64,000 nucleotides of DNA from Aradus depressus (lineage: Eukaryota > Arthropoda > Insecta > Hemiptera > Aradidae), in the NCBI GenBank assembly GCA_963662175.1, contig OY759214.1, positions 76,706,037 to 76,770,036 of the forward strand, written 5' to 3'. The position numbers were made by a program, and so were the translations under genes. Below, piece by piece: positions 31,020 to 42,146 of the stretch (positions within the stretch are counted from its first letter, which is position 1; each line of letters begins with the position of its first letter). The notes below the pieces were generated by a model. The model saw only the letters and a list, made by a program, of their open reading frames with translations, was not told the origin of the DNA and ran no database searches.

Positions 31020-31405
31020 AAAAAAGTTGTCGGTGAATCACTGGCAATGTACTTCTCCAGAACGAATTAATCAATTAACTTTTCTCTCCCCCTCCAAACC
31101 TAGTCGACCGTTTGCGCTAATATTCAACAATTAACTTAGATAGGGGCTCCTAAATCCTTTTACTAAATTTTGTTTCGATAAATTCATTAGAACTGCAGTT
31201 ATTGGGGTTTTTGATTTCTGATACCCCCCTTCCCTTTGCCAATTAATAAGTGCTTATGAGGTTTCGAATTCACTTATGTCCTTTTGTCGATACATTCATT
31301 TGGAAACTAGAGGTCGGAAAACATGAAATTCAGTTAAAAACTCCGCATCAAATTTTTGACAGATACTCCCCTAGGTATACTTTGTATAACTGGAGAAGTA
31401 AAATG
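31020..31405 (+). repeat. dispersed repeat R-A
   Basis: GTCGGTGAATCACTGGCAATGTACTTCTCC at the start and TACTCCCCTAGGTATACTTTGTATAACTGGAGAAGTA at the end. This is the best-delimited R-A copy. Confidence 0.65.
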
Positions 31406-31559
31406 GCATTCGAAGTTAATGTTTGAAAATCTGCAAAGTTTATCTCAGAAACTGGAACACTCGGTGACATGACAGCAGAAATAGTAAACCTCTCCTTGAC
31501 CTTTGATACTTCCATATATCTTTGAATCCTAGTCAATATGTTCCTTTCTACCCTTCTGT

Positions 31560-31990
31560 TGTATTGGAACGTGTTATTTATTCATAACTTCGGGGAGGAT
31601 TTGAAGGGCTTCAGGTAGTCGAAGGCCCAGTTTCAGGGATTCTTTCTTTCAGGACAGGCCTTCTTAGTGATTCATAGAGAAAAGCTTTGGTGGAGCTTCG
31701 GCCCTTTGATAGCCCGCCTGAATCAATTTGCAACTGAAGCAAGACAAGTTGTAGGCAGCTCAGGTCTTTTGATTGGAGACTGTGCCACTCACCATACGAA
31801 GTCCCTTCCTGATTGTATCTGTAGGTATTCCGAGGGCGATATTCAATATTCTTGAGTGGTCCTAAAGAAGGTTCGAAGTGAAGCACTTCCTGCCTCGAGG
31901 AAATCAACGCATCCCCCCAATTATTTGACGAGGAAATGGGAACCTGTTGTCTGATTGGATTCTTCAGACACCCTCAGGCCGTCTTGCGAA
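31560..31990 (-). other. possible decayed coding relic
   Basis: Moderate-GC stretch with long minus-strand frames (98 codons at 31611-31907). One frame reads SLRILNIALGIPTDTI, loosely like the RT-distal ALGxPxST region of some LINEs. It has several stops and frameshifts. The resemblance is weak. Confidence 0.25.
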
Positions 31991-31994
31991 CACG

Positions 31995-32110
31995 CAGGAC
32001 TCCCTTACAAGGAGAATATATATATATATATATTTATATATTTTACATTATATAAAGGAACTAGCAGGCTACCCTACGTAGCGTTTCATCATTTGGCTAA
32101 ACCCTTAAAA
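31995..32110 (-). other. (TA)n run and conserved tip motif
   Basis: A TA run, then CTAGCAGGCTACCCTACGTAGC (32051 onward). It resembles in opposite orientation the CTAG-hairpin end at 4952-4979. Possibly the same kind of element terminus. Confidence 0.3.
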
Positions 32111-32504
32111 AAAGAACACATAACCACTTAATTTTCACGAATCCGTTTTTAAACATTTAATGAATGGCTGCTAATCTAAAAGTTGATGTTAACTACACCC
32201 AATTCAAAACGCCGAATTTATTATAGTTAATAAATAAATAATAAAGCTGAAAACCTTATAATTTCACCAAGAAATTATAAAACTGTTAAATCCCTATTCT
32301 CCCAAATTAAAGATCTTACCCCTAAAATTGACCAATCAGATCTTATCTATCAGATTCCATGCTCAGACTGTCCAGCATCTTATGACATCCCTTATGACAG
32401 CATCTTATGTTTCCTTCAGCACCCCTGTATTATTGTACCTGTTTTCTTCCATCTTTGACTGACCCTCAATATTCCTACAATTCTATAATTGTATTGTCTA
32501 TTAA

Positions 32505-32660
32505 TATGAAGATGGCTGATGTAGGGAGAAGTGGCTGATGTAGAAGAAGAATAAAATATAGTCTGACCTCTCACATATTTTATTTATTTTCGCTAGCCGA
32601 CTTTCGAGGTTGCCCTCATCATCAAGCAGTCTGGTAAAATAATTTTGAAAACATCATAAT
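32505..32660 (-). repeat. PLE pseudo-LTR fragment (family II)
   Basis: Same sequence family as the pseudo-LTRs of the PLE at 47860-49497: AGTCTGACCTCTCACA, TCGCTAGCCGACTTTCGAGGTTGCCCTCATCATCAAGCAGTCT. It includes the outer TAATATGAAGATGGCTGATGTAG extension. The core has TTGATGA in place of CTGATGA, so it is probably inactive. Confidence 0.75.
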
Positions 32661-32699
32661 TTAGTAAGGTAGTGTTTATGTTAATTTAATTTTAATTTC

Positions 32700-33550
32700 C
32701 TCGTTACTTCGCATAGCTGAGGAAGTAATAAATATATTTTTTTTCTATTTTAGTCCTTGATTTTTCGAATGAAGTGTTTTCTGGTTTTAGGCGAATTATA
32801 TAAAATAAAACAGAAAAAAAATCCTGTAGTCTCCTCATTGGCTAAATATGATACATTGAGAAGCATTGACACTCCGTGGATAATAATTCCATCAATGGCA
32901 TAATCACTATTAATTAATGCCATCCATGGCAGTATGGAGCTAACGAAAATTAATGGTCGGCCCTTGATGGCATTAATAATGATTGTTAGTATACTTACCA
33001 TTGCGAAAAAGTAATGTCCTTAAGGAAAAAGTCCGCAAGGTAAAATATAGAATTAGTTTTGCTGAAGGAAGCCGAGCCAGGACTTCACAAAAAAAATGTA
33101 AAGAATGCCTTTTCAATATCGGATTATTCAAATTAGTTTTTCAGAGTCTAATTGAATCGGCTTTCAAATTTAATTTTTATGTTAATGCCATTGGCCGGGC
33201 TCTCAAGTGATCCTGGGAAGAATTAAAGGACATCTGTCTAGGACGAATGCGCCTTGGAGTTGCTACAGACAGAAAAATAAATATGTGACCTGGTCATAAC
33301 AGGACTTTCTTATACCATCCACGTTTTTATACATATATCACTCTCCGCTCTACTCAAAATAATTTCTACCTGGCATTACGTTTTTTTAAGATATTTCCTT
33401 GAGTTACACGAAAACGGTTCGTCCTATCGAAAAATTGCTTCTCACCAGACATGTTCCTTATTAAATTTTCAATTGCATTGGTTTCCTCAGATTTGACGTT
33501 ATAGGGCCTCAAAAAATGTACGAAAATTCCAACAAAGATATCTTCATTTG
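32700..33550. other. unassigned region
   Basis: Contains CCTCGTTACTTCGCATAGCTGAGGAAGTA (R-A-like end, about 32700) and an R-C-like stretch at 33320-33370. No gene. Confidence 0.4.
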
Positions 33551-33806
33551 GAAGAGGGCGCCGGTAGCTCAATGGTATGCGTACTTGCTTACTGAGCTCG
33601 AAACCCGACCGAGGCCCTTAGTTTATTTTATCTGGGAGGTGAAATAAACTTAAGCATGCCGTCTTTTAAGCGATGGTCCCGAACCTGTACGATGTCAGGT
33701 ACTCGTTAAAGACCCCTAACCTAGGTGCAATAAAAATTTAGGATTGAGTAAATTAGGACTCACGTGACCTTGTAGTTAAGCCCGGGCATGAGTCACACTA
33801 ACTCTT
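33551..33806 (+). repeat. SINE1 copy with full head
   Basis: Plus strand. GGGCGCCGGTAGCTCAATGG (A box) is intact. The part between GAGCTC and GAAACC is deleted, removing half of the B box. The 3' end has a deletion before GACCTTGTAGTTAAG. Confidence 0.9.
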
Positions 33807-33892
33807 CTTTTTTTATTATAACTCATAGCAATGAATTTTTTTAATATAGTTTTATTATTGGTAGTTTTTTTATTACTTTCTCATGCTATGGG

Positions 33893-33893
<1 letters not shown>

Positions 33894-33939
<46 letters not shown>
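33894..33939. repeat. (TA)n microsatellite
   Basis: Perfect TA run of about 44 bp. Confidence 0.95.
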
Positions 33940-33942
<3 letters not shown>

Positions 33943-33944
33943 CC

Positions 33945-34150
33945 TGTCGCATAAAGAACTATTGTAATCGTGCAAAAATCCGAGATCGAGTTTTCAACAG
34001 ATTTTCATGCTTGAATAAGGTTTGACCCTTTTCGTAATGATGACTAAGTGTCAATATGATGAAAAGTTGAGCGCTCTGATGCAGAAACGATTGTAGCTAT
34101 GAACTCGAAATGTAGAATAGACAAGTCAAAATTGTAGAGGAACCTAAAAG
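33945..34150 (+). repeat. dispersed repeat R-B
   Basis: CTATTGTAATCGTGCAAAAATCCGAGATCGAGTTTTCAACAG, then TTGACCCTTTTCG and AACGATTGTAGCTATGAACTCGAA match 60470-60600 and 61170-61310. Confidence 0.6.
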
Positions 34151-34870
34151 GCAAATTTTATATAAAATACGATTTTATATCCCCTCAAACCTTCAACTTC
34201 TATGCACTTTTCAATTCTTATATTTATTTATTTTATTTTATTATTTTTATTGCAAACAAGCCGCAATATTTCTGGAGTGATAGGAATGTTATACAAGCTA
34301 CCCATTATCATTTCCCTCGTGTCTTTTCCTTTGTTAAGGGGAGGGGGGAGGAGGGTCACGTTTTCATACACATGCCACCAAGATACCCAGAGATACGAAA
34401 TATATCCCGAAAACCGTCCTGAAATGTCTTTTTGTAACATATTTTTAGACGTTCTCTTAATCTTACCAAAAACTTTTAGTCCTATCGAAAAATTGGTATC
34501 AAAAATGTTCCTAATTACATTTTTGATAGCGAATAGTCTCTCAAATTTAAGTTAGGATCAATACAACCAAAGTTATTGCACCTCAAATGATGAAAAATGA
34601 AATATTTCAAAGTAATGTTTAAATTGTATCAACCACGCTTAGAGATCACCCTCTTTCCCTCTCTCTCTTCTCAAAATCATCTCATACTGGCATTACTGGG
34701 TATAAGAAAGTCAATGCCAGTATGAATTAAATTGTAGTTGAGGGAGATGAAGGAAGAGTGATCTGTACAAAAGTAGTTGGTATAAAAAAGATCTGTAATG
34801 GCCTCATCCATGGACCCGCCTTTGTCAACCAAGTTAAATAACTCATACCTTTCGGTTGAAACCGTCGTCA
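34151..34870. other. unassigned region with R-C-like segment
   Basis: Plus frame 34202-34555 and its antisense are not recognisable. TCATACTGGCATTACTGGGTATAAGAAAG near 34682 is R-C-like. Confidence 0.4.
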
Positions 34871-34876
34871 CTGGCT

Positions 34877-35044
34877 GCTGGTCGAGTACTGTGAGCGAGC
34901 GTTTTCAATGTGAAGACATCATCATCAAGCCGCTGTTAATGTTGTACTGAGGTTAGTCCGTGTTATAACAGTACAACATTAACAGTGGCTTGAAGATGAA
35001 GATGTCTTCACATCGAAAGCACTCGCCCACAGTACTCGACCAGC
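34877..35044 (+). repeat. PLE-type inverted repeat with hammerhead-like core
   Basis: Arms 34877-34949 and 34969-35044 share GCTGGTCGAGTACTGTG and AGTACAACATTAACAG in complement. The right arm has CTTGAAGA, a pairing stem II region ending ACATC, and GAAAGC. One extra base in CTTGAAGA departs from the CTGAAGA consensus. Confidence 0.6.
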
Positions 35045-35104
35045 ATAGTGAAAAGTATGATAACAGTAATATATTTACTCGCGGAAATAACACCATATAT
35101 TATA

Positions 35105-35423
35105 GTTAGTTATTATGACACATGCCCAGGCTTTAATTACGAGGTCATATCGCCTACTATCAGAGTGCTCTTTCGTCATTATGGTGGACATAAGCCCGAC
35201 TTTACTGTAGGATTCCTAAATTTTGCCTGCCCTACATTTTTATTCATCTAGAGCAGGGGTCTTTAACGAGTACCTGATAACAGACAGACATCACCTTCAT
35301 TCGTATAGGCTCGGGACCACCGCTCCTAGATAAAATAAATTAAGGGCCTCGGTCGCGTTTCGAACCCACGATCTTGAGCTCAGAAGGCAAGCACGCATAC
35401 CACTGTGCTACCGGCGCTCTCTC
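35105..35423 (-). mobile_element. full-length SINE1 with target-site duplication
   Basis: Minus strand from tail (GTTAGTTATTATGACACATGCCC) to head (GTGCTACCGGCGC). A perfect 12-bp duplication, CCATATATTATA, at 35093-35104 and 35424-35435. A short insertion (CAGACAGACATCACC) interrupts the core near 35282. Old-type AACTAAC tail. Confidence 0.92.
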
Positions 35424-35435
35424 CCATATATTATA

Positions 35436-36175
35436 TACAGGTTAAATAAATTTCAACTCAATCCAAATCCTTGCTAAAACTCCACCAAGAATCAAAATAA
35501 AGAAAGAGAAAAATACTGAAGGCTCTTAAGATAGAAAATTAAGACGAGTGATTTCCCAGAATCTTTAATTAGAAGGGTTGGGAAAAAGGAGCTACCAATT
35601 AGTATTATAAAATTATTAAAAATAATGATCAACTCAAGATGGCTGTTTATATAAGAAAAATAAGAGAGAGAAAAAAAAAATATATATATGGTCTAATGAC
35701 TCACATTTCTCATCCTTATTTATAAGTATTATAAATGAAAGATAATTTAGTATTTTGATCTCGTTTGACAGACCATTAGCGACCGATCTTGTCAATTTAG
35801 TTTATATTCAATCCAACAAAAATCCTAAACTTTTTTTTAAGGGGACTAAACTTATAACGAGCTCCCTTTGTCATACGTCCAATTTCTAGGTGAACCTTTA
35901 AAATTCTGAAGGTGTTCTATCGACCTGTTCAACTTTAGAATACTCTATACCACGAGTTCTAAAACTTTTTTATTTGGCGTACGACCTAATTAAATTGTTT
36001 GTAAAGCATATAAGTAACTCTTAATATTTTTACTATCATATCATATGTGGACATATACATACGGCAATTCTCTCAGTCGAGTATATACAAACATGTAATA
36101 CAAACTAACCATTCCGATATAGAAAATACAAGTTACTATAATAATAAATGAAATAAAATAAAATAAATTAAACTG
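35436..36175. other. unassigned spacer
   Basis: AT-rich. No gene or repeat recognised. Confidence 0.4.
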
Positions 36176-36177
36176 GC

Positions 36178-36325
36178 CCCCCTAAATAAAAATTTAGGAT
36201 AGGCAAAATTTAGGACTCCCATAGTAGAGCGGGCTCATGTCTACCAGAGTGTCGAAACAGCGCTATGATAGTAGGCGATATGACCTCGTAGTTAAAACCC
36301 GGGCATGAGTCATAATAAACCACTA
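36178..36325 (+). repeat. SINE1 3'-half fragment
   Basis: TAAAAATTTAGGATAGGCAAAATTTAGGACTCCCA, GCGGGCTCATGTC, GACCTCGTAGTTAAAACCCGGGC and CATAATAAACCAC. Confidence 0.88.
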
Positions 36326-36399
36326 ATAATTCCATACAAATAAAGTGCTACCAATAACTAAATGGTGTGGTACCACTTCCTTTTGGAGGCGGCAATATC

Positions 36400-36855
36400 C
36401 GTTCTCAGAGTCGTCGGGGAAAAGGGCCTAACTCATTTTTATAAAATAAAAAGAGATCTGTTGCTGTGGTCGGCTGAAGGTTAAGAAGGGTCATCTGCGA
36501 CGGTGAGCGGTCGTCCCTAGCCCATTTTAATTTCATTTGCGGCACTCCTGATTTTAATTTCATTTGCGGCTGAAGATTGCTGCGGTGCGTGCCTAGCTGG
36601 CGACCGGCGGTAGTCCCAAAGAGAATTGGGAGTCTTTCTCCGTCAGGAGGCAATAAAGCGGTTGAACACTGGGGTCGCCTGTTTCCGTCACTAGCTGCCG
36701 TAGATCTTGTCCCAGGAACGTTCCTGCCCCGGATATCAACCCTAAGCCCGTCGTACAGCGGAAATCCTCTGCAGTCTCGGCTCCGCCGCACAAGTTTGGG
36801 TGTTCATCTTCTTAAAGAAGAAAAGCTTTGGAGAGTTGAAATCTGTTTAAATCAC
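36400..36855 (-). pseudogene. R1-like LINE ORF2 C-terminal relic
   Basis: Minus strand, at least two frameshifts. Pieces: NSPKLFFFKKMNTQTC, CGGAETAEDF, PLYDGLRVDIRGRNVPG and DLRQLVTETGDPSVQPLYCLLTEKD. The first three line up with FNSKLFFFKRKDNPNC, CGGIETAEHV and CPLYDRSRGELIR of the 24978-25409 copy, so both come from one family. The zinc-knuckle second half is damaged. Directly followed by a SINE1 fragment. Confidence 0.72.
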
Positions 36856-36935
36856 GGCCGAGGCACTTAGATTTTTATCTGGGAGGTAAAAACAATGAGC
36901 ACGCCCTCCTGCAGAAGGGGACGTTAAGTGATGTA
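36856..36935 (+). repeat. SINE1 core fragment
   Basis: CGGCCGAGGCACTTAG, TTATCTGGGAGGTAAAA, GAGCACGCCCTCC, GGGACGTTAAGTGATG. Confidence 0.75.
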
Positions 36936-38229
36936 TATACATCCATCATTGCTTCTTGAATACAGCTGTGCTGGCCACCCGAATATTCACCAAGAGGGAT
37001 TCTCTTGGCTTCAGCTGGAACTAGTAGACTAGATTCATTTTGCTCTGTTTGCCTTCCGGAGACTTGCTTCCCGCATTTGTCTTGAATATCTAGAACCCCA
37101 AGCGAGTTGGGCAGGGTCCACTAGTTGACCGATCATATCGAAAGTTAATTAACTCGAAAGACTTAACCCCAGGCGTCACATGATTCCAGGAGTCCTTCCA
37201 TCATGGATTCCTGAGCGCTTAACAGTGCTAGACGGAACCCGCGCTCGTCAGGGGCCAAACCAGGTTTTGGGGATGGTAGTACCACTTAGTAGCCGTAAAG
37301 TGAACTACTATCACAGATAACAACATTTGGCAGGAGAAATTTTAATAGCTGTTCTTGGCTCGAAAATGTCACTGAACGAGAGTTCTTATCGAGTTGTATC
37401 ATAATCAAAATAAATAACGGGAAAATTTGTATGGATTATTCATTTTTATTCGAGGTAGGGAGAGAAGGAAGGTGCTAACTAAAGTCAGAGACTGTGTGAA
37501 TAATAGACGTATGTTTACTATGCCGGGTATGAAACTGGTGAGTTAAACATAAATCGGGAAGGAGGGAGGCTGCGGGTAGAGAGAGGATGGGTGGAGGGGG
37601 GGTTGCGGGTGGTGAAGCTACCCGCAAGAGAAACCGACAACATTTGTACTGGAGATCCCTGGGTGGGGGGAATGGGTTCCAAGTTAAACCATGGTGTATC
37701 CTGGGTATTACACCATGTCTATGATATGTAGGGTTAGGGCGGGGAGAGGGTAACCTTATTTGGCACACTTCTCCTAGATCAGGGTTAGGGATCCTTTCCA
37801 TGTGGGAATTTCAAAGTGATAAAATAATCTTTGTGTAATTTAGTAAAATGATTGCTGATATATAAAAATATAATATATAAAAAATATAATATATGATATA
37901 TAAAAACATTAATAAATTCAGAAGCTCGTCTAAACTTCAAAATAAATGATTGAATAACAATGAAGATATAAATTAAAATTATAAGAAAATAAAGACACCT
38001 CGTCGGCCTATTTTTGAGTTGAGCTCCCACAACTCAGAGTAATCCTGTCAGCCTAATACTAACACCGAACAAAACAACACTTCTCCGTCAACAACCAAAA
38101 CAATACTGCAAGATAGCGTCCCCACGCTTGGTCGCCCATCTTTCTTAATAACAAAATATTACACTAAATAACTAAATAAAATAATACTATTTTTATTATA
38201 TCTAAAAATAATATAAATTAACTATATCT
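36936..38229. other. unassigned region
   Basis: 36936-37330 has moderate GC with no recognisable frame. GTACCACTT occurs near 36370 and 37280 and might border an insertion. The 108-codon minus frame (37475-37801) is proline/serine-rich low complexity. The rest is AT-rich. Confidence 0.4.
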
Positions 38230-38631
38230 AAATAAGTAATTAGATTTATCAGTCCAACATATTTTTTTATTTTTACCACAACTAGTTTCGGCAATTTGCC
38301 ATCTTCAGGTGGTGAATCTGAACATACTTGACCTCTTCTCTAGAAAGGTATTTTAATTCAGAAAATTTTAATTTATTGTAGGTACTGTTTTTAATTCAAA
38401 TATTGTAACTTATTGTACTTTTGGTAATTGTTACGTATTTTTAAATTGTTATAATTTATTTTTAACTTATTTATTAGTTAATGATTGACATGAACTGTAA
38501 AAGCTCGTAAATTCTAATTTAATTTTCGGTTTATGTATGTTAGATTCACCACCTGAAGATGGCAAATTGCCGAAACTAGTTGTGGTTTAAATAAAAAAAT
38601 ATGTTGGACTGATAAATCTAATTACTTATTT
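38230..38631 (+). mobile_element. PLE-type inverted pseudo-LTR pair with hammerhead cores
   Basis: Arms of 90 bp (38230-38319, 38542-38631) with about two mismatches, separated by a 222-bp AT-rich spacer with no coding sequence. Each arm carries an intact hammerhead-like core. On the plus strand: CTGAAGA (38553-38559), stem II GGCA-AATT-TGCC, GAAA (38572-38575), CTA. Stem I ACCAC upstream pairs with GT...GGT downstream. The left arm has the same motif on the minus strand. Confidence 0.72.
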
Positions 38632-38740
38632 AACAAGTTAGTCCACTACATCTGCCTACCACCAAGAAATATAACTATATCTATTCAAAATTTAGTTATC
38701 ATTTAAAACAGACAGGTATACAATGAATTAAAACTAATAA

Positions 38741-38963
38741 TGGGGGGCCAAGGTGGCCGTGCGGGCTAAAGCGTAGGGCTTTGGTAGCATGGTTTCACCA
38801 TGATATGCGGGTTCGAATCCCGTCTGGGAGTGAGTTTTATTTCGTAGATAGAACTCCCTCGCAGGGCCATGGATGTGGCTTCTAGATAACACCTTTACAA
38901 GAGATATGGTTAATATGCAACGTACATAAGTCAAAAATAAACAATAATAATAATAATATAAAT
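38741..38963 (+). mobile_element. SINE2, tRNA-derived
   Basis: Head with A box TGGCCGTGCGGG (38754 on) and perfect B box GGTTCGAATCC (38810-38820). The spacing and extra variable arm are like a Leu/Ser tRNA. A conserved body follows (GGAGTGAGTTTTATTTCGTAGATA, CGTACATAAGTC) and an (AAT)n tail. Confidence 0.85.
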
Positions 38964-39019
38964 AAAAAATATATATAATTCTAAAACTAATATTAATGAA
39001 AAGTGACTTTTTCACACAG

Positions 39020-39215
39020 TATAAATACTACATTTGTTAAGTGGTGGCTGAAGATGGTAGCAATAGCGAAAGTAATCCCATATATTTTATATATCTTGTG
39101 AAATAGACAATATTTTTAAAAAAACATTCGTTTTTCTTTATATTTTATTAAGTGTTTATTTAAGCGCACAATATCTCTGCGAAAATGTTAACTTTCATTA
39201 TTTAAATTGAAGATA
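39020..39215 (+). repeat. PLE family I pseudo-LTR, single
   Basis: CATTTGTTAAGTGGTGGCTGAAGATGG, then AATCCCATATATTTTATATAT, TGTGAAATAGACAATATT and CACAATATCTCTGC. The core is CTGAAGA (39048-39054), GAAA (39068-39071). Stem II GGTA/TAGC has a mismatch. No inverted partner next to it. Confidence 0.65.
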
Positions 39216-39439
39216 GATTTTATATGAAATATGATTTTTCACAGGTCGCCTGATTTGCGAGAAACGTACCGAAAATCGTATTAAAATGTAGTTTTAAAAT
39301 CCATTGTTTAAAATTTACTCGAATACGGTTAGTCCTATCGATAAATTGGTTCCCATTAAGAATGTTTCTTAGATACGGACCAATACATACAAATGTGTAG
39401 CGGCGTCCCAAAGAATATACATTAAATTTCTTTAGGAAA

Positions 39440-39840
39440 TAATAATAATGCATTTATTTCCGTTAAACCAATACATGGTAATAGGATACATCAAAAGAAT
39501 TTATAAATAAGATAGCTTATAAATTAGATTTATAACTACTTGAGTCTAACACATCTATGATTAGTAGTAATAACAGAACTAATAAAAAAAGTAATATGAA
39601 ATTAATAAAAATTGAATAAATAAATACTTAAAAATATATGAGTATAAGAAAAATTAATACTTAGATACATTTATAATAAGAAGACACATTTTTCAATTTA
39701 ATAAAAATCAAAATAACTATTTTTCAAAAAAATCTTCCGAAGTGTCTTTATCCCAACTATGTTTCGGGACGTTCTTACATCCCATCATCAGATCCCAATG
39801 GGCGAGATATAGAAAAGCATATTTGTAAGAGTATATTTCA
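39440..39840 (-). repeat. PLE pseudo-LTR family III
   Basis: Starts TTATTTCCGTTAAACC, contains AAGATAGCTTATAAATTAGAT, and ends in a hammerhead-like block on the minus strand: CTGATGA (39785-39791), GGG...CCC stem II, CGAAAC. This uninterrupted copy shows what the Tc1 element disrupted at 9285-11330. Confidence 0.62.
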
Positions 39841-39970
39841 AAGTAATGTTTAATTTGACTGATGTCAACACATTACTTTCATATATCCAGTAGCCAGAAA
39901 TAAATTTGATAGAAGGGAAAGGGAGTGATCTGTCCTAAAGTGGTTGGTTTACGAAAGGACTGTCACGTGA
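39841..39970. repeat. dispersed repeat R-C
   Basis: TCAAAGTAATGTTTAATTTGACTGATGTCAACACATTACTTTCATAT and GGGAGTGATCTGTCC. Confidence 0.5.
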
Positions 39971-40550
39971 AACATTCAACTCCTAAAATAAAGATAATTT
40001 ACAAAATCTGCGATCAAACAAAACATGCTTTATGTTATACATAATATATTTAAATATTACGAAGCCTGAGTTTGTATGTGAAATTCATCTTTCTGAAACC
40101 AGGTAAGTCAGGCGTTAACTTTTTCTTCATAAGGAACAAGAGTTCCAAGAATTCTAATGTAGGAGTCTCTCACGAAAATTGTTTATGTATGAAGTTATAT
40201 AATACACCAACATACAAAAGTATTTTGTTATACCGAGTTCTTTTTTGAGGCAGGAATGGGCACTCAACCAGTGAAAAGGTAAATTTACATATGAAAGTGG
40301 ACATAAAATATTTAAAATTATTTTTTGTATAGCAGGTAGGTAATTTGAGAGTCTCGCTTGTTGACCTTTTGGTACAGGCGAGGGGTCGACAAATTCTTGT
40401 ACTTGCAGTCTACTTTGAAGGCTACTTTTCCAATTGTGGGCTGAAGAATGCAGTAGGTTTATTTGCACAATAATATAAGCAAAAACATATGAAAGAATTA
40501 GAAGAAAATTTCGTATATCGTATCTGTTCGTATATACTCCAGCCATTTGA
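39971..40550. other. unassigned spacer
   Basis: A 130-codon minus frame (40154-40546) is hydrophobic but matches nothing I know. Its AT-rich composition suggests chance. Confidence 0.4.
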
Positions 40551-40551
40551 C

Positions 40552-40990
40552 TTGGTTTGACCCTTTTTCTTCAGCTTCTCCTTGCGGTGCTCTAGACCTC
40601 CGTTCTAAAACCTTTTCCCTCTATCCTCTGATGCCCAAATTTCGGAGATTCGCCTCGACGTCGTCCAGCCAACGGAGTCTAGGTCTTTCTCTCTCGGAGA
40701 GGAGGGCTTGCTTAGGGATCTCTTCCTTCTTCCATTCTTTCTACGGGCCCCAAATAATGCAACTTCGGCTGCTTGATCACGGTCACCAGGTCAGATTCCC
40801 CATAGATGTCTCTCAATTCCCTGTTCTTCCGGATACGCCATCTGCCGTTCTCGAAAACAGGTGCAATAATCTTTCTAAGTATATTCCGTTCCCATAGTTG
40901 CAGTCTCTTCATTTTCTTTTGTCAACGCCCAAGTTTCACCAGTGTAATCACAATCGTTTTACAAACAATCAGCTTGGCCCTCCTCGATTA
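40552..40990 (-). pseudogene. craft-type LINE ORF2 C-terminal relic
   Basis: Minus strand. MKRLQLWERNILRKIIAPVFENGRWRIRKNRELRDIYGE, VIKQPKLHYLGPVERME, then after a frameshift EIPKQALLSERERPRLRWLDDVEANLRNLG. This order (WERKILRKI, GRWRIRTNxEL, LGHVxRM, GRPRxRWxDDV) is the common C-terminal end of an insect LINE ORF2 often annotated as endonuclease-reverse transcriptase. In-frame stops and frameshifts; the RT core is absent. Non-functional. Confidence 0.83.
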
Positions 40991-41189
40991 GGTTCGGACA
41001 GATACATAATTTTTTTTAAAAAAGTCGTCATTTAATTACCAGCAATGTCATTTTCTTATCAATGTTGGGCAGAAATAATTGGAAAAAAAAATACTGTGGT
41101 GGAGGAACAATATCTTTGACTTTAGACAAGATTTACCTAACTTCAATAAACAAAAGGTGGTTGATAAACAACACTTAATTGGTTTTACG

Positions 41190-41275
41190 GTCTCATAAAT
41201 ACATTTTTTTTACATCGGATAACGTTTTGCCTATTCGGGTATTTTCAAAACTATGAATAAGACATGACTAAGTTT
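41190..41275 (-). ncRNA. hammerhead-like core, degenerate
   Basis: Minus strand: TTTGAAAATACCCGAATAGGC then AAAACGTTATCC resembles a CTGAAGA-stem-CGAAAC core with both conserved boxes altered. Likely an old PLE pseudo-LTR. Confidence 0.3.
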
Positions 41276-41426
41276 TTGATAATTGGCCATAGTATATTTA
41301 CACTTATTGATGATAGCATCTTATAAGAATATACCTTATATTTTATTTATTGTATTCTAAATATTTGTCAATCATAATATCCAGTATATTGTTTACATTT
41401 TTATTTTTAAGATAAATATTTTTCCT

Positions 41427-41505
41427 TGGAAGACCCTTGCCCTAAATGAATGAAAATTTAGGGTAAACAAAATTTAGAACTCCCACAGTAGAGTCGGGCT
41501 CAAAG
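41427..41505 (+). repeat. SINE1 fragment
   Basis: GAAGACCCTTGCCCTAAATGAATGAAAATTTAGGGTAAACAAAATTTAG and CTCCCACAGTAGAGTCGGGCTC. Confidence 0.85.
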
Positions 41506-41550
41506 ATCGCTCCACCTCTTGAGACCTCCATATTCCCTTATTTCACAGAG

Positions 41551-42138
41551 CCTTGTCATCAATTTCCCCCCTGACGATCCTCCCAGGCGGTCCTGGCCGA
41601 AAGACCTGCTATGATAAGATACCGTCCTGGAAGTGGTGGTAGTGACCAGCCTCTTCCCTCACTGTCGCCTCTCTTCAGTTCTCTTGTCCCTCTCGGTCTG
41701 CCTCCACTGCTAGTCTGAGGCTAGGCAGATTCAGGGGGTACGGGGGACCACCCGCGCCCCCGTGACCTCTTCTACCTCCAGTTGTATGCATGAGGGGAGT
41801 ACCAAGCGGGGGTGTTCCGGGGGGTCTCTGAGCTGAAGAGTTGTTTTTCTTATTATTTATCATATTATTTTGTAGATACTTTTCTTTATTTTGTTTCATG
41901 ATTTCTTTATGTATTTTCTTTTTTCCCATTTATTTAATTTGGTATTACTTCATTTATTTTATTTTATTTTGTAATTATTATTTTGTTTATATGTAATAGT
42001 TTGTAAATACTTTATATTATTATTCTTGTTTTCCTTATTGTTATTTTGTATATATACTTATATTACATTGTACAAGACATCAAATTTACTTATGGTTTCT
42101 TTTGACCGATTGTAAATAACATAAAAAAAAAAAAAAAA
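41551..42138 (+). mobile_element. LINE 3' end with poly(A) and target duplication
   Basis: 588 bp ending in a 15-A tail. TCACAGAG at 41543-41550 and 42139-42146 is a perfect 8-bp duplication. The start encodes PPRRSWPKDLL, like the RRxWPRDLL end of the jockey-type elements at 2130 and 45520. The remainder is 3' UTR. The minus frame 41675-41929 is a shadow. Confidence 0.7.
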
Positions 42139-42146
42139 TCACAGAG

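Noticed and set aside
36405..36870. Separate overlapping frames on both strands as genes
   Set aside because: They are fragments of one frameshifted R1-like LINE end; the plus-strand frame is a shadow.
37475..37801. 108-codon minus-strand frame
   Set aside because: Proline-rich low complexity, no domain and no conserved-looking block.
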